In this document: one piece after another, positions 23,233 through 35,152 of the stretch
Position numbering within the stretch: position 1 is the first letter of the stretch
How the letters are laid out: each line of letters opens with the position of its first letter
Source: Thinopyrum elongatum
Taxonomy: Eukaryota; Streptophyta; Magnoliopsida; Poales; Poaceae
Assembly (NCBI GenBank): GCA_011799875.1
Contig: CM022298.1
Location: 494,677,180-494,741,179, forward strand
DNA: 64,000 nucleotides
Reading direction: 5' to 3'
The notes under the pieces: generated by a model
What the model saw: only the letters and a program-made list of their open reading frames with translations
Told to the model about the DNA's origin: nothing
The model's database searches: none
Position numbers and translations under genes: made by a program

Positions 23233-26200
23233 ATGGAGAACAATCCTTTAAGGGGTTTGTTCGGGGTATCTTCACCTCGACCGGAGCCACAATTAGTTAC
23301 CCCTCAACCTTCTGCACCTATTGAAAATATTGGTTATGAAATTCCTTCGGGTATGATAGAACAACTGCTAGCTAATCCTTATGCAGGAGATGGAACCGAA
23401 CATCCTGATATGCACTTGATATATGTGGATGAAATTTGTGGATTATTTAGGCATGCAGGTTTACCCGGAGATGAAGCTAAGAAGAAGGTTTTCCCTTTAT
23501 CTTTGAAGGGAAAATCATTGGCATGGCATAGGCTATGCGATGATATTGGATCCTGGAATTGGAATCGATTGAAATTGGAATTTCACCAAAAAAATTATGC
23601 TATGCATCTACTTCATCGTGATCGGAATTATATATATAATTTTTGGCCTCGTGAAGGAGAAAGTATCGCTCTAGCTTGGGGGAGGCTTAAGTCAATGTTA
23701 TATTCATGCCCCAATCATGAGCTCTCACGAGAAATTATTATTCAGAATTTTTATGCTCGGCTTTCTCGTGATGATCAATCCATGCTTGATACTTCTTGTA
23801 CTGGTTCCTTTATGAAGAAGACTATTGAATTCAGGTGGGATCTTTTAGAAAGAAATTAATGCAACTCTGAAGATTGGGAACTCGACGAAGGTAAAGAGTC
23901 AGGTATTAAGCTTAAGTATGATTGTGTTAAATCTTTTATGAATACTGATGCTTTTCAAAAGTTTAGCACTAAATATGGACTTGACTCTGAGATAGTAGCC
24001 TCCTTTTGTGAATCATATGCTACTCATGTTGATCTCCCTAAGGAGAAGTGGTTTAAATATTACCCACCTATTAAAGAAGAAATTAAAGAACCAGTAATAG
24101 CTAAAGATGAAACTATTATTTATAATGTTGATCCAGTCGTTCCTACTGCTTATATTGAAAAACCACCTTTCCCTGTTAGGATAAAGGAACATGCTAAAGT
24201 TTCAACTGTGGTCAACAAAAGTTATATTAGAGCATCCAAACCTGCTGAACAAATCAAAGTAGAACCTAGTGTTGCTATGCTTAAAGATCTCCTGGTTGAA
24301 AATATAGATGGGCATGTTATTTACGTTTGTGATGAAGCTACTAGAATTGCCAAACCCGATGAAAAAGATAAACATAGACCTGTTGTTGGCATGCCTGTTG
24401 TCTCAGTTAAAATAGGAGATCACTGTTATCATGGTTTATGTGACATAGGTGCTAGCGTGAGTTCTATTTCTTTTACCTTATATCAAGAAATTATGAATGA
24501 TATAGCACCCGCTGAAATAGAAGACATAGATGTTACTATGAAACTTGCTAATAGAGACACCATCACACCATTTGGGATTGTTAGAGATGTTGAAGTCTTG
24601 TGTGGGAAAATAAAATACCCTACTGATTTTCTTATTCTTGGTTCCCCACAAGATGACTTTTGTCCCATTATCTTTGGTAGACCTTTCTTGAACACTGTTA
24701 ATGCTAAAATAGATTGTGAGAAACAAACTGTCGGTGTTAGTTTTGGTGATGAGTGTCATGAGTTTAATTTTTCTAAGTTTAGTAGAAAACATCATAAGAA
24801 AGAATTGTCTAGTAAGGATGAAATAATTGGTCTTGCCTCTATTGCCGTGCCTCCTACAGATCCACTAGAACAGTATTTGCTAGACCATGAAAATGATATG
24901 CATATGCATGAAAGAAATGAGATAGATAAAATTTTCTTTGAACAATGACCTCTGCTTAAACATAATTTGCCTATTGAAACTCTAGGAGGTCCTCCTCCAC
25001 CTAAAGGTGATCCTGTATTTGAATTAAAACAATTATCAGACACTTTGAAATATGCTTACCTTGATGAGAAAAAGATATATCCTGTTATTATTAGTGCTAA
25101 CCTTTCAGAACATGAAGAAGAAAGATTATTGAAGGTTCTGAAGAAGCACCAAGCTGCTATTGGATATACTCTTGATGATTTAAAGGGCATTAGTCCCACT
25201 CTCTATCAGCATAAAATTAATATGGAACCTGATGCTAAACCCGTTGTTGATCACCAACTACCTTTAAATCCTAAAATGAAAGAAGTGGTAAGAATTGAAA
25301 TATTGAAGCTTCTGGAAGCAGGTATAATCTATCCTATAGCTGACAGTAGATGGGTAAGTCCTGTTCATTGTGTCCCTAAGAAGGGAGGTATTACTATTGT
25401 TCCTAATGATAAAAATGAACTTATCCCACAAAGAATTGTTACTGGTTACAGAATGGTAATTGATTTTAGAAAATTAAATAAAGCAACTAGAAAAGATCAT
25501 TACCCTTTGCCTTTTATTGATCAAATGCTAGAAATATTATCTAAGCACACACACTTTTGTTTTCTCGTTGGATATTCTGGTTTTTCTCAAATACCTGTTT
25601 CACAACCTGATCAAGAGAAAACCACCTTTACTTGTCCTTTTGGAACTTATGCTTATAGACATATGCCTTTTGGTTTATGTAATGCACCTGCTACCTTTCA
25701 AAGATGTATGACTACTATATTCTCTGATTTTTGTGAAAAGATTGTTGAGGTTTTCATGAATGATTTTTCCGTTTACAGAACTTCTTTTGATGATTGCTTA
25801 AGCAACCTTGATCGAGTTTTGTAGAGATGCAAGCAAACTAATCTTGTCTTGAATTGGGAGAAGTGCCACTTTATGGTTAATAAAGGTATTGTCTTGGGAC
25901 ATAAACTTTCTGAACGAGGTATTGAGGTGGATAAAGCTAAAGTTGATGCAATTAAGAAAATGCCATGTCCTAAAGATATCAAAGGTATTCGTAGTTTCCT
26001 CGGTCATGCTGGTTTCTATAGGAGATTTATTAAAGACTTCTCTTAAATTTCTAGGCCTCTTACAAATCTTTTACAAAAGGATGTTCCATTTGTTTTTTAT
26101 GATGATTGTGTAGAAGCCTTTGAAACACTTAAGAAAGCCTTCATTTCTGCACCTATTGTTCAACCACCTGATTGGAACTTGCCTTTTGAAATTATGTGTG

Positions 26201-27918
26201 ATGCTAGTGATTATGCTGTTGGTGCTGTTCTAGGACAAAGAGTTGATAAGAAATTAAATGTTATTCATTATGCTAGTAAAACTCTAGACAGTGCCCAACG
26301 CAATTATGCTACTACTGAAAAAGAATTTTTAGCAGTTGTGTTTGCTTGTGACAAATTTAGATCTTACATTGTTGATTCTAAAGTGATTGTTCACACTGAT
26401 CATGCTGCTATAAAATATCTTATGGAAAAGAAAGAAGCTAAACCTAGACTTATTAGGTGGGTTCTTTTGCTACAAGAATTTGACTTACATATCACTGATA
26501 GAAAGGGAGCTGAGAACCCCGTTGCTGATAACTTGTCTAGGTTAGAGAATATCCTTGATGACCCACAACCTATTAATGATAATTTCCCTGATGAACAATT
26601 AGCTGCAATAAACATTTCTCATAACACTCCTTGGTATGTTGACTATGCTAATTACATTGTTGCTAAATACATACCACCTAGTTTCACATACCAACAAAAG
26701 AAAAAAATCTTCTATGATTTAAGACACTACTTTTGGGATGACCCACATCTTTATAAAGAAGGAGTAGATGGTATTATTAGACATTGTGTACCTGAGCATG
26801 AACAGGGACAAATCCTACGGAAATGTCACTCCGAAGCTTATGGAGGGCATCATGCGGGAGACAGAACTGCTCACAAGGTATTGCAATCTGGTTTTTATTG
26901 GCCTACTCTCTTCAAGGATGCCCGTAAGTTTGTTTTATCTTGTGATGGATGTCAAAGAATTGGCAATATTGGTAAGCGTCAAGAAATGCCTATGAATTAT
27001 TCACTTGCTGTTGAACCATTTGATGTTTGGGGTTTTGATTACATGGGACCTTTTCATTCCTCTAATGGGTATACTCATATTTTGGTTGCTGTTGATTATG
27101 TTACTAAGTGGGTAGAAGCTATTCCAACTAGTAGTGCTGATCACAACACCTCTATTAAAATGGTTAAGGAAGTTATTTTCCCAAGGTTTGGAGTCCCTAG
27201 TTATTTAATGACCGATGGTTTTTCACATTTTATTCATGGTGCTTTCCGTAAAATGCTTGCTAAGTATGATGTTAACCATAGAATTGCATCACCCTATCAT
27301 CCTCAGTCTAGTGGTCAAGTTGAACTTAGCAATAGAGAAATAAAGTTAATATTACAAAAAACTGTCAATAGGTCCAGGAAGAATTGGTTTAAGAAATTAG
27401 ATGATGCACTTTGGGCTTACAGAACAGCAGACAAAAATCCTATGGGTATGTCTCCTTATAAAATGGTTTATGGAAAAGCTTGTCATTTACCTCTTGAGTT
27501 AGAACATAAAGCATATTGGGCAATTAAAGAACTCAACTATGATTTCAAACTTGCCGGTGAAAAGAGGTTATTTGATATCAGCTCACTAGCTGAATGGAGA
27601 ACCCAAGCTTATGAAAATGCTAAGTTATTTAAAGAAAAAGTTAAAAGATGGCATGATAAGAGAATCCAAACGCGTGAGTTCAAAGTTGGAGAATATGTTC
27701 TTTTGTACAACTCTCGTTTCAGATTCTTTGCAGGAAAACTCCACTACAAATGGGAAGGACCCTATGTTATCGAGGAGGTTTATCGATCTGGAGCTATCAA
27801 AATAAATAATGCCGATGGTACTAACCCAAAGGTTGTCAATGGACAAACAATAAAACATTATATCTCAGGTACGCCCATTAATGTTGAAAGCAATATTATC
27901 CAAACTATGACAACGTAA
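23233..27918 (+). pseudogene. Gag-Pol polyprotein of element A, one frame with four stops
   Basis: A single frame of about 1,560 codons from ATG 23233 to TAA 27916-27918. Domains in order: gag (23300-23860), protease with DIGAS (near 24450), reverse transcriptase (about 25250-25850), RNase H with D, E and D at MCDASD, TTEKEF and HTDHAA (26200-26410), and integrase with an HHCC finger (26790-26960) and D-D-E at [16 protein letters not shown] and GQVELSN. In-frame stops: TAA 23857, TGA 24946, TAG 25822, TAA 26044; no frameshift. Two reverse transcriptase aspartates are replaced: the usual LDGYSGF reads LVGYSGF, and the usual MDDFSVY reads MNDFSVY. The copy cannot make its own reverse transcriptase. 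Athila-lineage assignment rests on the tRNA-Asp primer and polyprotein similarity known from memory. Confidence 0.9.
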
Positions 27919-27935
27919 GAACACATAAAGGAAAC

Positions 27936-28842
27936 TGTCGGTGCAACAGACCCTGGGTCCATTGCACGAACTGTGGACAGGCCAGAGACAGGATCGCAAG
28001 ACCAAGATCAGACCAAGCAAGGAGGATCAATTCCTTTGAAGGATCCAAGAGCAAGTCGAGAAGGCCAAGGCGAGCCAGAGGAACGAGGCATCGCTAAGGG
28101 AGGGGCCTACCTTGCCGGGCAGGCGAGCCTGGCAGGGTTGGTTTTTCCCCCGGAAGCAAGCTCCCAGATCGTCCCGGCAGGCCTGCCGGGGCTGGCGGTG
28201 GCAAGCCACTCCACCGCTCCACCTCACAAGCAACACAAGTCAGTAATCAAAGCGGTGTCAAGCTCCAAGGTGACTAAGTGGCTGCTTTCTGCCACATGGC
28301 AGCCTCTTCCTACAGCAAACACCTCCATATGACACCCGTCCTGAGACGTGTTAAGCAAGGAAGCGCAAAGCTGGCAAAACAGCCCGGCAGGGCCTGCCGG
28401 GCAAGCTGTGATGTGACATTGAGCGGCGCATTTAATGCACTCTGTCAGCCTGCAGAGTTAGATATGATAGCATTGTTAGCTATCTAATCAGTACGCAACG
28501 ACTGATTTGCCACTGCGGTGACCCGTTGATCTATAAAAGGAGGCCCATGGCGACCGTAGAAAGGGTTGGATCCTCGCATATCCATATGCGCGTAGCCACT
28601 CTCGCCCCCAGAGCAACCTTACCGAGCGAGTGTGCTACGGTTCACCACCATTATCCACCATCAATCCACCAAAGCAGGAGTAGGGTTTTACGCCTCACGG
28701 TGGCCCGAACCTGGGTAAAGACTGTCCGTGTGATCTCTGTCATGCTGCGTGATGCTTCTCCGCTCTTTGTGCAACGTGTCCATCCCTCCGCCGAACCAAA
28801 AGGGGTTGATGGCCCCATAGGTGGCCGTGGTTTCCCACGACA
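27936..28842 (+). repeat. 5' LTR of element I
   Basis: 907 bp from TGTCGGTGCAACAG to CCCACGACA. Contains CTATAAAAGG at about 28531-28540 as a TATA box and a GC-rich stretch of GCCGGGCAGG-type repeats. Confidence 0.9.
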
Positions 28843-28927
28843 TCTTTGGCGCACCAGGTAGGGGGGTCACTTGCGCGAAACCGAGAGCATATGCTGCGCT
28901 TCATCTTCATCGACGGCGTCATCGACT

Positions 28928-29160
28928 ATGGCGTCCAAGAGGAAGCCCGGGGCTGCAAACCACCCATCCACCTCAAAGGCTCCGCCGCCCACGACCGCCG
29001 ACGTAGCGGGGAACACGGGGGCTCGCGAGGGTGTGGATGCTGCGGGGGACATGGTTGGCGCAGGCGGCGCCGTCGCCAGCTCCCCCACGGCCGAAGTAGG
29101 AACGGGAGGTACCGGGGAAGGACAGATCAACCCTAATTCAGGATTTAGAAGAGACATTTG
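28928..29160 (+). pseudogene. gag N-terminal leader of element I, truncated
   Basis: ATG at 28928 opens a frame starting MASKRKPGAANHPSTSK, rich in Ala, Gly, Pro and Thr, as is usual for the variable gag N-terminus of Tat elements. At about 29155-29160 the frame ends after GFRRDIW and the sequence switches, in a different frame, to the thumb region of reverse transcriptase. The rest of gag, protease and the reverse transcriptase palm are missing. The switch is best explained by an internal deletion. Confidence 0.65.
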
Positions 29161-31973
29161 GTAATCTGCGCAAAGATCAACTTGAAGCTGAATCCGGAGA
29201 AGTGCGTGTTTGGCGTTCCCTCCGGCAAGCTACTTGGTTTCTTTGTGTCCCACCGTGGGATAGAGGCCAACCCCGATAAGATCAAGGCTATTGAGCAGAT
29301 ACAGGCACCCAAGACGGTTAAGGATGTGAGGCATTTGACAGGATGCGTTGCCGCGCTTAGCAGGTTCATCTCCAAGTTTGTCGAACGCGCCTTGCCGTTC
29401 TTCAAGATTTTGAAGAGGACAGGACCCATGAAGTGGACCCCGGAAGCAGATGCAGCACTGCAGGATTTGAAGGCCTACTTGTCTTCTGTGCCTACTTTGG
29501 TCGCACCCAAACCACAAGAGCCGTTACTGCTATATCTGGCAGCAACTAATCAAGTGGTTAGTGCAGCCCTAGTAGCACAGCAAGAAGTGGAAGAAGCAGC
29601 CACCTCAGCAAGTGTCTCGCCAGGGGAAGAGGAAGAGAGCGGCCCGGCAAGGCCAGATACGGATCAGGGCAAAGAAGGGCACAACAGCGGAAGCAACCCC
29701 AAGGACAGGGCAAGGAAGAAGGTGGTGCAGCACCCAGTATACTTCGTCAGCTCCCTGTTGCAGGGGGCTAGATCCAGGTATTCTGGCATGCAAAAGTTGA
29801 TCTTTGGCCTTGTCATGGCCTCAAGGAAACTGCGCCACTACTTCCAAGCCCATGAGATCACGGTTGTCACCCGCTTCCCGTTGCAAAGGATACTTCAAAA
29901 TCCAGAGGCCACCGGCAGGATAGTGGAGTGGGCATTGGAGTTATCCAGCTTTGGCCTGAAGTTTGAAAGCACATCAACAGTCCAGAGCAGGGTGTTGGCC
30001 GAGTTTATTGCAGAATGGACGCCAACCCTTGATGAAGAGGCACAGGAAACAGTTATCCCCGGCAAGGAAGCACCCCAAGAATGGATCATGTATTTCGATG
30101 GTGCCTTCTCCCTACAAGGTGCAGGGGCTAGCGTGCTTCTCATGGCTCCCACTGGAGAACACCTGAGGTACGTCGTCCAGATGCACTTTCCCCGGGAGGA
30201 GGCAACCAACAATACAGCCGAATATGAAGGGCTTCTTGTCGGGCTCAGAATTGCCACAGAATTGGGAATCAAGAAGCTGATCATTCGAGGAGATTCACAA
30301 CTGGTGGTGAGACAAGTCAACAAGGATTACCAAAGCCCATTGATGGAGGCATACGTCGATGAAGTGAGAAGATTGGAGGAGCGCTTTGACGGGTTGCAAA
30401 CAGAACATGTACCCCGTGCGGAAAACAACATTGTTGATCACCTATCAAAGTGCACTGCGCAGAAGCTTCCTGTGGAACCAGGGAATTTTGTTCTCCATCT
30501 TACTCAGCCCTCCGTATCCCTGACAACAATGGCCCGAAAGAGGAGGAAATTGGTCTCCGGTAAGCCTCTCCTGGTAGAGCCTTTCGGGGCTCCTGGCAGG
30601 GACCCTGCCAGAAACAACTCCCCTTCGCTTGTTGGGCTGCACCCTCCTGCCAGGCCATTAGTCCCCACAGTCAAGGGATGCGCCCCCATGAATGAGGTGC
30701 CGCTAGTCCTTGTTGCCGAGCCTCAGGCTCCAACTTGGGCAAGGCACATAGTCCATTTCCTCCAAACCGGAGAACTTCCCGAAGAGCAAGAAGAAGCTAA
30801 AAGAGTAGCCCAGAGGGCCAGTATGTATTAGTTTGCCGATGACACACTGTACAGAAGAAGGCCCAACGGTGTGAAATTGAAGTGCATTTGCCGGGAAGGA
30901 GGAAAGGAACTGCTGGCAGAGATACACAAAGGCATGTGCGGCTCCCATATTGGATCAAGGGCTTTGGTTGGGAAAGCATTCCGGCAAGGATTCTATTGGC
31001 CCACAGCCCTCCAAGATGATGTTTAGCTCGTCACCAAGTGTGAAGCATGTCAGTTCCATTCCAAAAATATCCATCTGCCTGCCCAAGCACTCCAGACAAT
31101 CCCTTTGTCATGGCCGTTTTCGGTCTGGGGGCTCGATATCCTTGGCCCTTTCCCCTGAGCTGCCGGGGGCTTTGAATTCTTGTTCATTGCAATCGACAAG
31201 TTTACAAAGTGGCCGGAAGTAGATGCCATGATAAAGGTGACTGCTCAGTCAGCTATCAAGTTCTTGAAAGGATTGGCGTGCCGCTTCGGGGTTCCTGCCC
31301 GGATCATCACCGACAACGGCACCCAGTTCATGAGCCGCGCCTTCATGCAATATGTTCATGCCCTCGGAAGCAAGATCTCATTTGCATCTGTCGCACATCC
31401 CAGAAGCAATGGACAAGCTGAGAGGGCGAACGCTGAAGTGCTGCGAGGACTCAAGACAAGAACACTTGATAAGCTGTGGAAGCACGGCAGGCAATGGATT
31501 AATGAGTTGCCGGTGGTTCTTTGGTCCCTCAGAGCGACACCAAACCGAGCTACCTGGCAGACTCCCTTCTCCCTAGTCTATGGGGCAGAAGCAGTTATCC
31601 CCACGGAACTCATTTACGGGTCACCTCGAGTGCTTGCCTACGATGAAGTAGCGCAGGAACAACACATGCGTGATGACGCCGTGCTTCTCGAGGGGAACCG
31701 TCTATGGGCTGCTACGCATGCTGCACGCTATCAGCAAGCCCTGCATCGCTATCATAGCCACAGGGTTCATGCCCGGTGTTTTGAGGAAAAGGTGACCTTG
31801 TCCTTAGGCGCGTTCAATTCGCCAAGGGTACAAACAAGCTATCACCAAAGTGGGAAGGCCCTTACCGGGTAGTACGAGTCACCAGACCTGGCGCAGTCCG
31901 TCTGGAGACCGAAGATGGCATTCAATTGCAAAACTCATGGAATATTGAGCATCTCCGCAAGTTCTACTTGTAA
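29158..31973 (+). pseudogene. Pol remnant of element I: RT thumb, two RNase H domains, integrase
   Basis: The frame opens with KINLKLNPEKCVFGVPSGKL, the reverse transcriptase thumb. A degenerate first RNase H follows (PLLLYLAATNQVVSAALVAQ, about 29520-29580). Next is an archaeal-type RNase H with FDGAFS, TAEYEG, GDSQLV and NIVDHLSK (30095-30450) carrying the expected D, E, D and D. Integrase retains CEACQ of the zinc finger (about 31045), then WGLDILGPF, IITDNGTQF and NGQAERAN as D-D-E. In-frame stops: TAG 30829, TAG 31024, TGA 31156. A 1-nt frameshift near 31790 moves the C-terminus (KGTNKLSPKWEGPYR) to another frame that ends at TAA 31971. The domain order with dual RNase H identifies the Tat lineage. 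Confidence 0.88.
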
Positions 31974-33928
31974 GGCGCGGATGTTGGGCCCTGCCCGGCA
32001 GCCACCATTTTGCACATGCCTTGCCTCAGCTGCATGTAACCCCTTGTACAAAGCCAGGCGAAGACCCTGAGCAACAGAGAAATAAATGAAGCGCTGGGGG
32101 CCCCCGACAAGTTGCATGCATGCATAAGCATTTCATAAGCATTGCATGATTCATGTAGATAGGTTGCATGATTATGTAGATAGATTGTATCTGGCATCAT
32201 CTTCATTTGCATAAACTGCAGGCTCCTGCCATGGACTTAGTCCTAGAAAGAGGATGCGAAGACAAGCCAACATTGTGATCTCCGGCAAGCCAAACAGATA
32301 AGTTCCATCTCTTATCCATACATGTTCTGTGAGTAGAACTTGTGCGTACGAAAACCTTGCCGCCTCGCAAACAAAGGTGCTCCCATCTACTGGCACGAAC
32401 GTTGCTTCGGTCAGGATGGTCGTAGTGGCCTTTGGCTGAAAAGGGTTGGCGGGGGGGCTGGTCTCTCCCAATAGGTTCTGCACCCGGTAGGCTCAGCCTC
32501 ACGACATCAGTCCTATGGGGTGCCGGCAGGGTAGCTTACCGGGACCTACTTGTTTACGTGAAAGTATGGAGGTGTTTCACCTCTGCATGGATGTCATACA
32601 TGCACAAGTGCCCGGCAAGCATATCTTTTTCATTAATATGCTGATCAACAAGTACAAATCTCACGGAACATAAACATGGATACAAGAGATTACATTATTT
32701 GAACTAAAATTTGGCCAGTGCCTATAGATTTAAGACTGAAAAAAGATAAGTGCCTCGTGATGCCTTTGCCCTTGTCCATCGACTTCAGGAAATCGCAGGA
32801 AGGGACGGAGAAGGCGGAAGGCGGGCCTGGATTCGGCGCCTCCCCAGGATCAGGAGAACACCGCCGACGGGTTAAGAGGAAGAAACCGGAGGGTAGGCAC
32901 GGGCGGTGGCACTGCCAGGAACTCAGACGGAGTCACCGGCAAACACGGCTCGTCGGAACGGTCGCCCCATTCTTGACGCGTCGTGGGTTGCCGCCACCTT
33001 CGACGCGACCGCCGCGCGTCCCAGGAGACCCCCACAGAGAGCATGGGCGTCCCTGACGGCCCGACAACATGAAGACCCCGCCCGTTAAGGAAGCATGCAC
33101 AAGGACTAGAGGCTCTCCCATGCGCCGGACAGGTAGAGTACGGGGAGATAGGGTCCGCCCTCACCAATGGCGAACCATTTTTGCAACCTCCCTCCAACGC
33201 CACAGGGAAAGGGTGGATAGGCCGCAATCGACTACCACACCTTCTGCCCATTTTGGGCCTCGGCATGGTGTCATTTGCGTCGCCTCTCACTAAAGTTGAA
33301 GCCACGAGCGACCCAGCGACGAGCAAACTAGAGTCGCCACCTCCGGTGCTACCGCCATGCCGCCCGAGCGCCCCCATGGGGCTCTCACGAAACTCCAAGC
33401 TAGGTCCCGGGGGCTGGCCCCAGGCTCTTCCTTTCAGTATACCCAGAAGAAACAGAAGGTGGAGGAGGAGTGGAATGTGGATGAATGTCTCCACTCCTCC
33501 CCCGCTCCTCCTTTTATAGGCAAGCTGGGGGTGGGGGCTGATTCCCTGGCGAGTACCCGCCGTCCTCCTCCACCAATCCAAGAAGATCGGCCCCTGCTTT
33601 GATGCTCTCCCGCACCACGCGCCTCCATTACCTACCCCACTCAATGCATGCGGCATACATGGCTGAGGATAAGGGCGGGGTGGGAAAGGTGAATTGGCAG
33701 TTACCCGCCCGTGCGTTAAAGTCATTCACGGGCCATTACAAGAATGGCCCCACTACAATTGGCGTTGCACGGCGCGTGGGAAAACCGGAAACTGACCCGA
33801 GATCAAGTTAATGAAGAAGCAAAGAAGATCTCAAGGGGCAAAGCCGCCCTTACATTTCTGCCTGTGCACTGGTTAGGGCCTACCCCGACGACGCCCAGCG
33901 GCGCGTCCGTGCCAGGCCCAGGGGCTCC
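31974..33928 (+). other. 3' internal noncoding DNA of element I
   Basis: Between the end of integrase and the 3' LTR. No sense-strand gene seen; it holds the antisense frame and TATA listed separately. CCGGCAAG and GGCAGG motifs typical of this element recur through it. Confidence 0.6.
32850..33725 (-). other. Antisense open frame and TATA box in the 3' internal region of element I
   Basis: A 291-codon minus-strand frame crosses the noncoding DNA between integrase and the 3' LTR. Within it, minus-strand TATAAAAG lies at 33518-33511 and a possible start codon at 33377-33375. The translation is low complexity and shows no domain I recognise. Tat elements often carry an antisense extra gene in this position (established), so a real antisense unit is possible, but the frame may be open only because of GC bias. 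Confidence 0.35.
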
Positions 33929-34836
33929 TGTCGGTGCAATAGACCCTGGGTCCATTGCACGGACTATGCACAGGCCAGAGACAGGATCGCAAGACCAAGA
34001 TCAGACCAAGCAAGGAGGATCAATTACTTTGAAGGATCCAAGAGCAAGTCGAGAAGGCCAAGGCGAGCCAGAGGAACGAGGCATCGCTAAGGGAGGGGCC
34101 TACCTTGCCGGGCAGGCGAGCCTGGCAGGGTTGGTTTTTCCCCTGGAAGCAAGCTCCCAGATCATCCTGGCAGGCCTGCCGGGGCTGGCGGAGGCAAGCC
34201 ACTCCACCGCTCCACCTCACAAGCGATGCAAGTCAGTAATCGAAGGAGCGTCAAGCTCCAAGGTGACTAAGTGGCTGCTTTCTGCCACATGGCAGCCACT
34301 TCCTACAGCAAACACCTCCATATGACACCCGTCCTGAGACGTGTCAAGCAAGCAGGCGCAAAGCTGGCAAAATAGCCCGGCAGGGCCTGCCGGGCAAGCT
34401 GTGATGTGACATTGAGAGGCGCATTTAATGCGCTCTGTCAGCCTGCAGAGTTAGATATGATAGCACTGTTAGCTATCTAATCATTATGCAAAGACTGATT
34501 TGCCACTGTGGTGACCCCTTGATCTATAAAAGGAGGCCCATGGCGACCATAGAAAGGGTTGGATCCTCGCATATCCATACGCGCGTAGCCACTCTCGCCC
34601 CCAGAGCAACCTTACCGGGCGAGTGTGCTATGTTTCACCACCATTATCCACCATCAATCCACCAAAGCAGGAGTAGGGTTTTACGCCTCATGGCGGCCCG
34701 AACCTGGGTAAAGACTGCCCGTGTGATCTCTGTCGTGCTACGCGACACTTCTCCGCTCTTTGTGCAACGTGTCCATCCCCCCCGCCGAACCAAAAGGGGC
34801 TGATGGCCCCATATGTGGCCGTGGTTTCCCACGATA
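33929..34836 (+). repeat. 3' LTR of element I
   Basis: 908 bp from TGTCGGTGCAATAG to CCACGATA (the last CA mutated to TA), followed by the target duplication gaaac at 34837-34841. Confidence 0.9.
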
Positions 34837-34841
34837 GAAAC

Positions 34842-35152
34842 CTGCCGGAATACTCTAGAATCGTGAAAAAGGAGGAGGTACGTGATACGGTAAGTAAACG
34901 GACTCCGAAAAATCCGCAAAAATATTTTCTGTCAGTTTTGGAATATATCAAAAATTAGGAAAATAAGAAACAACCAGGAAGGCACCCTGGGTTGTGCCCA
35001 CCTCGGGTACCTTCTGGACTCCGTTTTTCTTCCGTTTGCTTGTTTCCCAAGATAAAAAATCTTTATATACCCCCCGAACCTATTGACCACCGTATCGCGG
35101 AGAAATCTTCTGTTTGCTTTTCCTTGCTATTTTCTGACAGATCTAATTCACC
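34842..35152 (+). other. Element A DNA between the I insertion and the second ORF
   Basis: Continues A after element I. No gene seen. A TTTATATACC stretch near 35062-35071 could act as a TATA element about 85 bp upstream of the second ORF, suggesting possible separate transcription. Confidence 0.35.

Larger units (their letters stand above)
27936..34836 (+). mobile_element. Element I: Tat-lineage Gypsy element with internal deletion, nested in A
   Basis: LTRs are 27936-28842 (907 bp) and 33929-34836 (908 bp), starting TGTCGGTGCAA; target duplication gaaac at 27931-27935 and 34837-34841. The internal region starts with a primer-site-like TTTGGCGCACCAGGTAGGGG. In the first ~270 aligned LTR columns I count 9 substitutions. 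Coding DNA has lost most of gag, protease and the catalytic half of reverse transcriptase. The second, archaeal-type RNase H is characteristic of the Tat lineage (established knowledge). Confidence 0.9.

Noticed and set aside
24478..24795. Minus-strand frames under the protease region of A
   Set aside because: Shadows of the long plus-strand polyprotein frame.
23128..27918. Gag-pol belonging to element B, whose LTR ends at 23120
   Set aside because: B is on the minus strand with its own primer site at 21424-21440, and gtcat duplications show that 23121 onward is interrupted A sequence.
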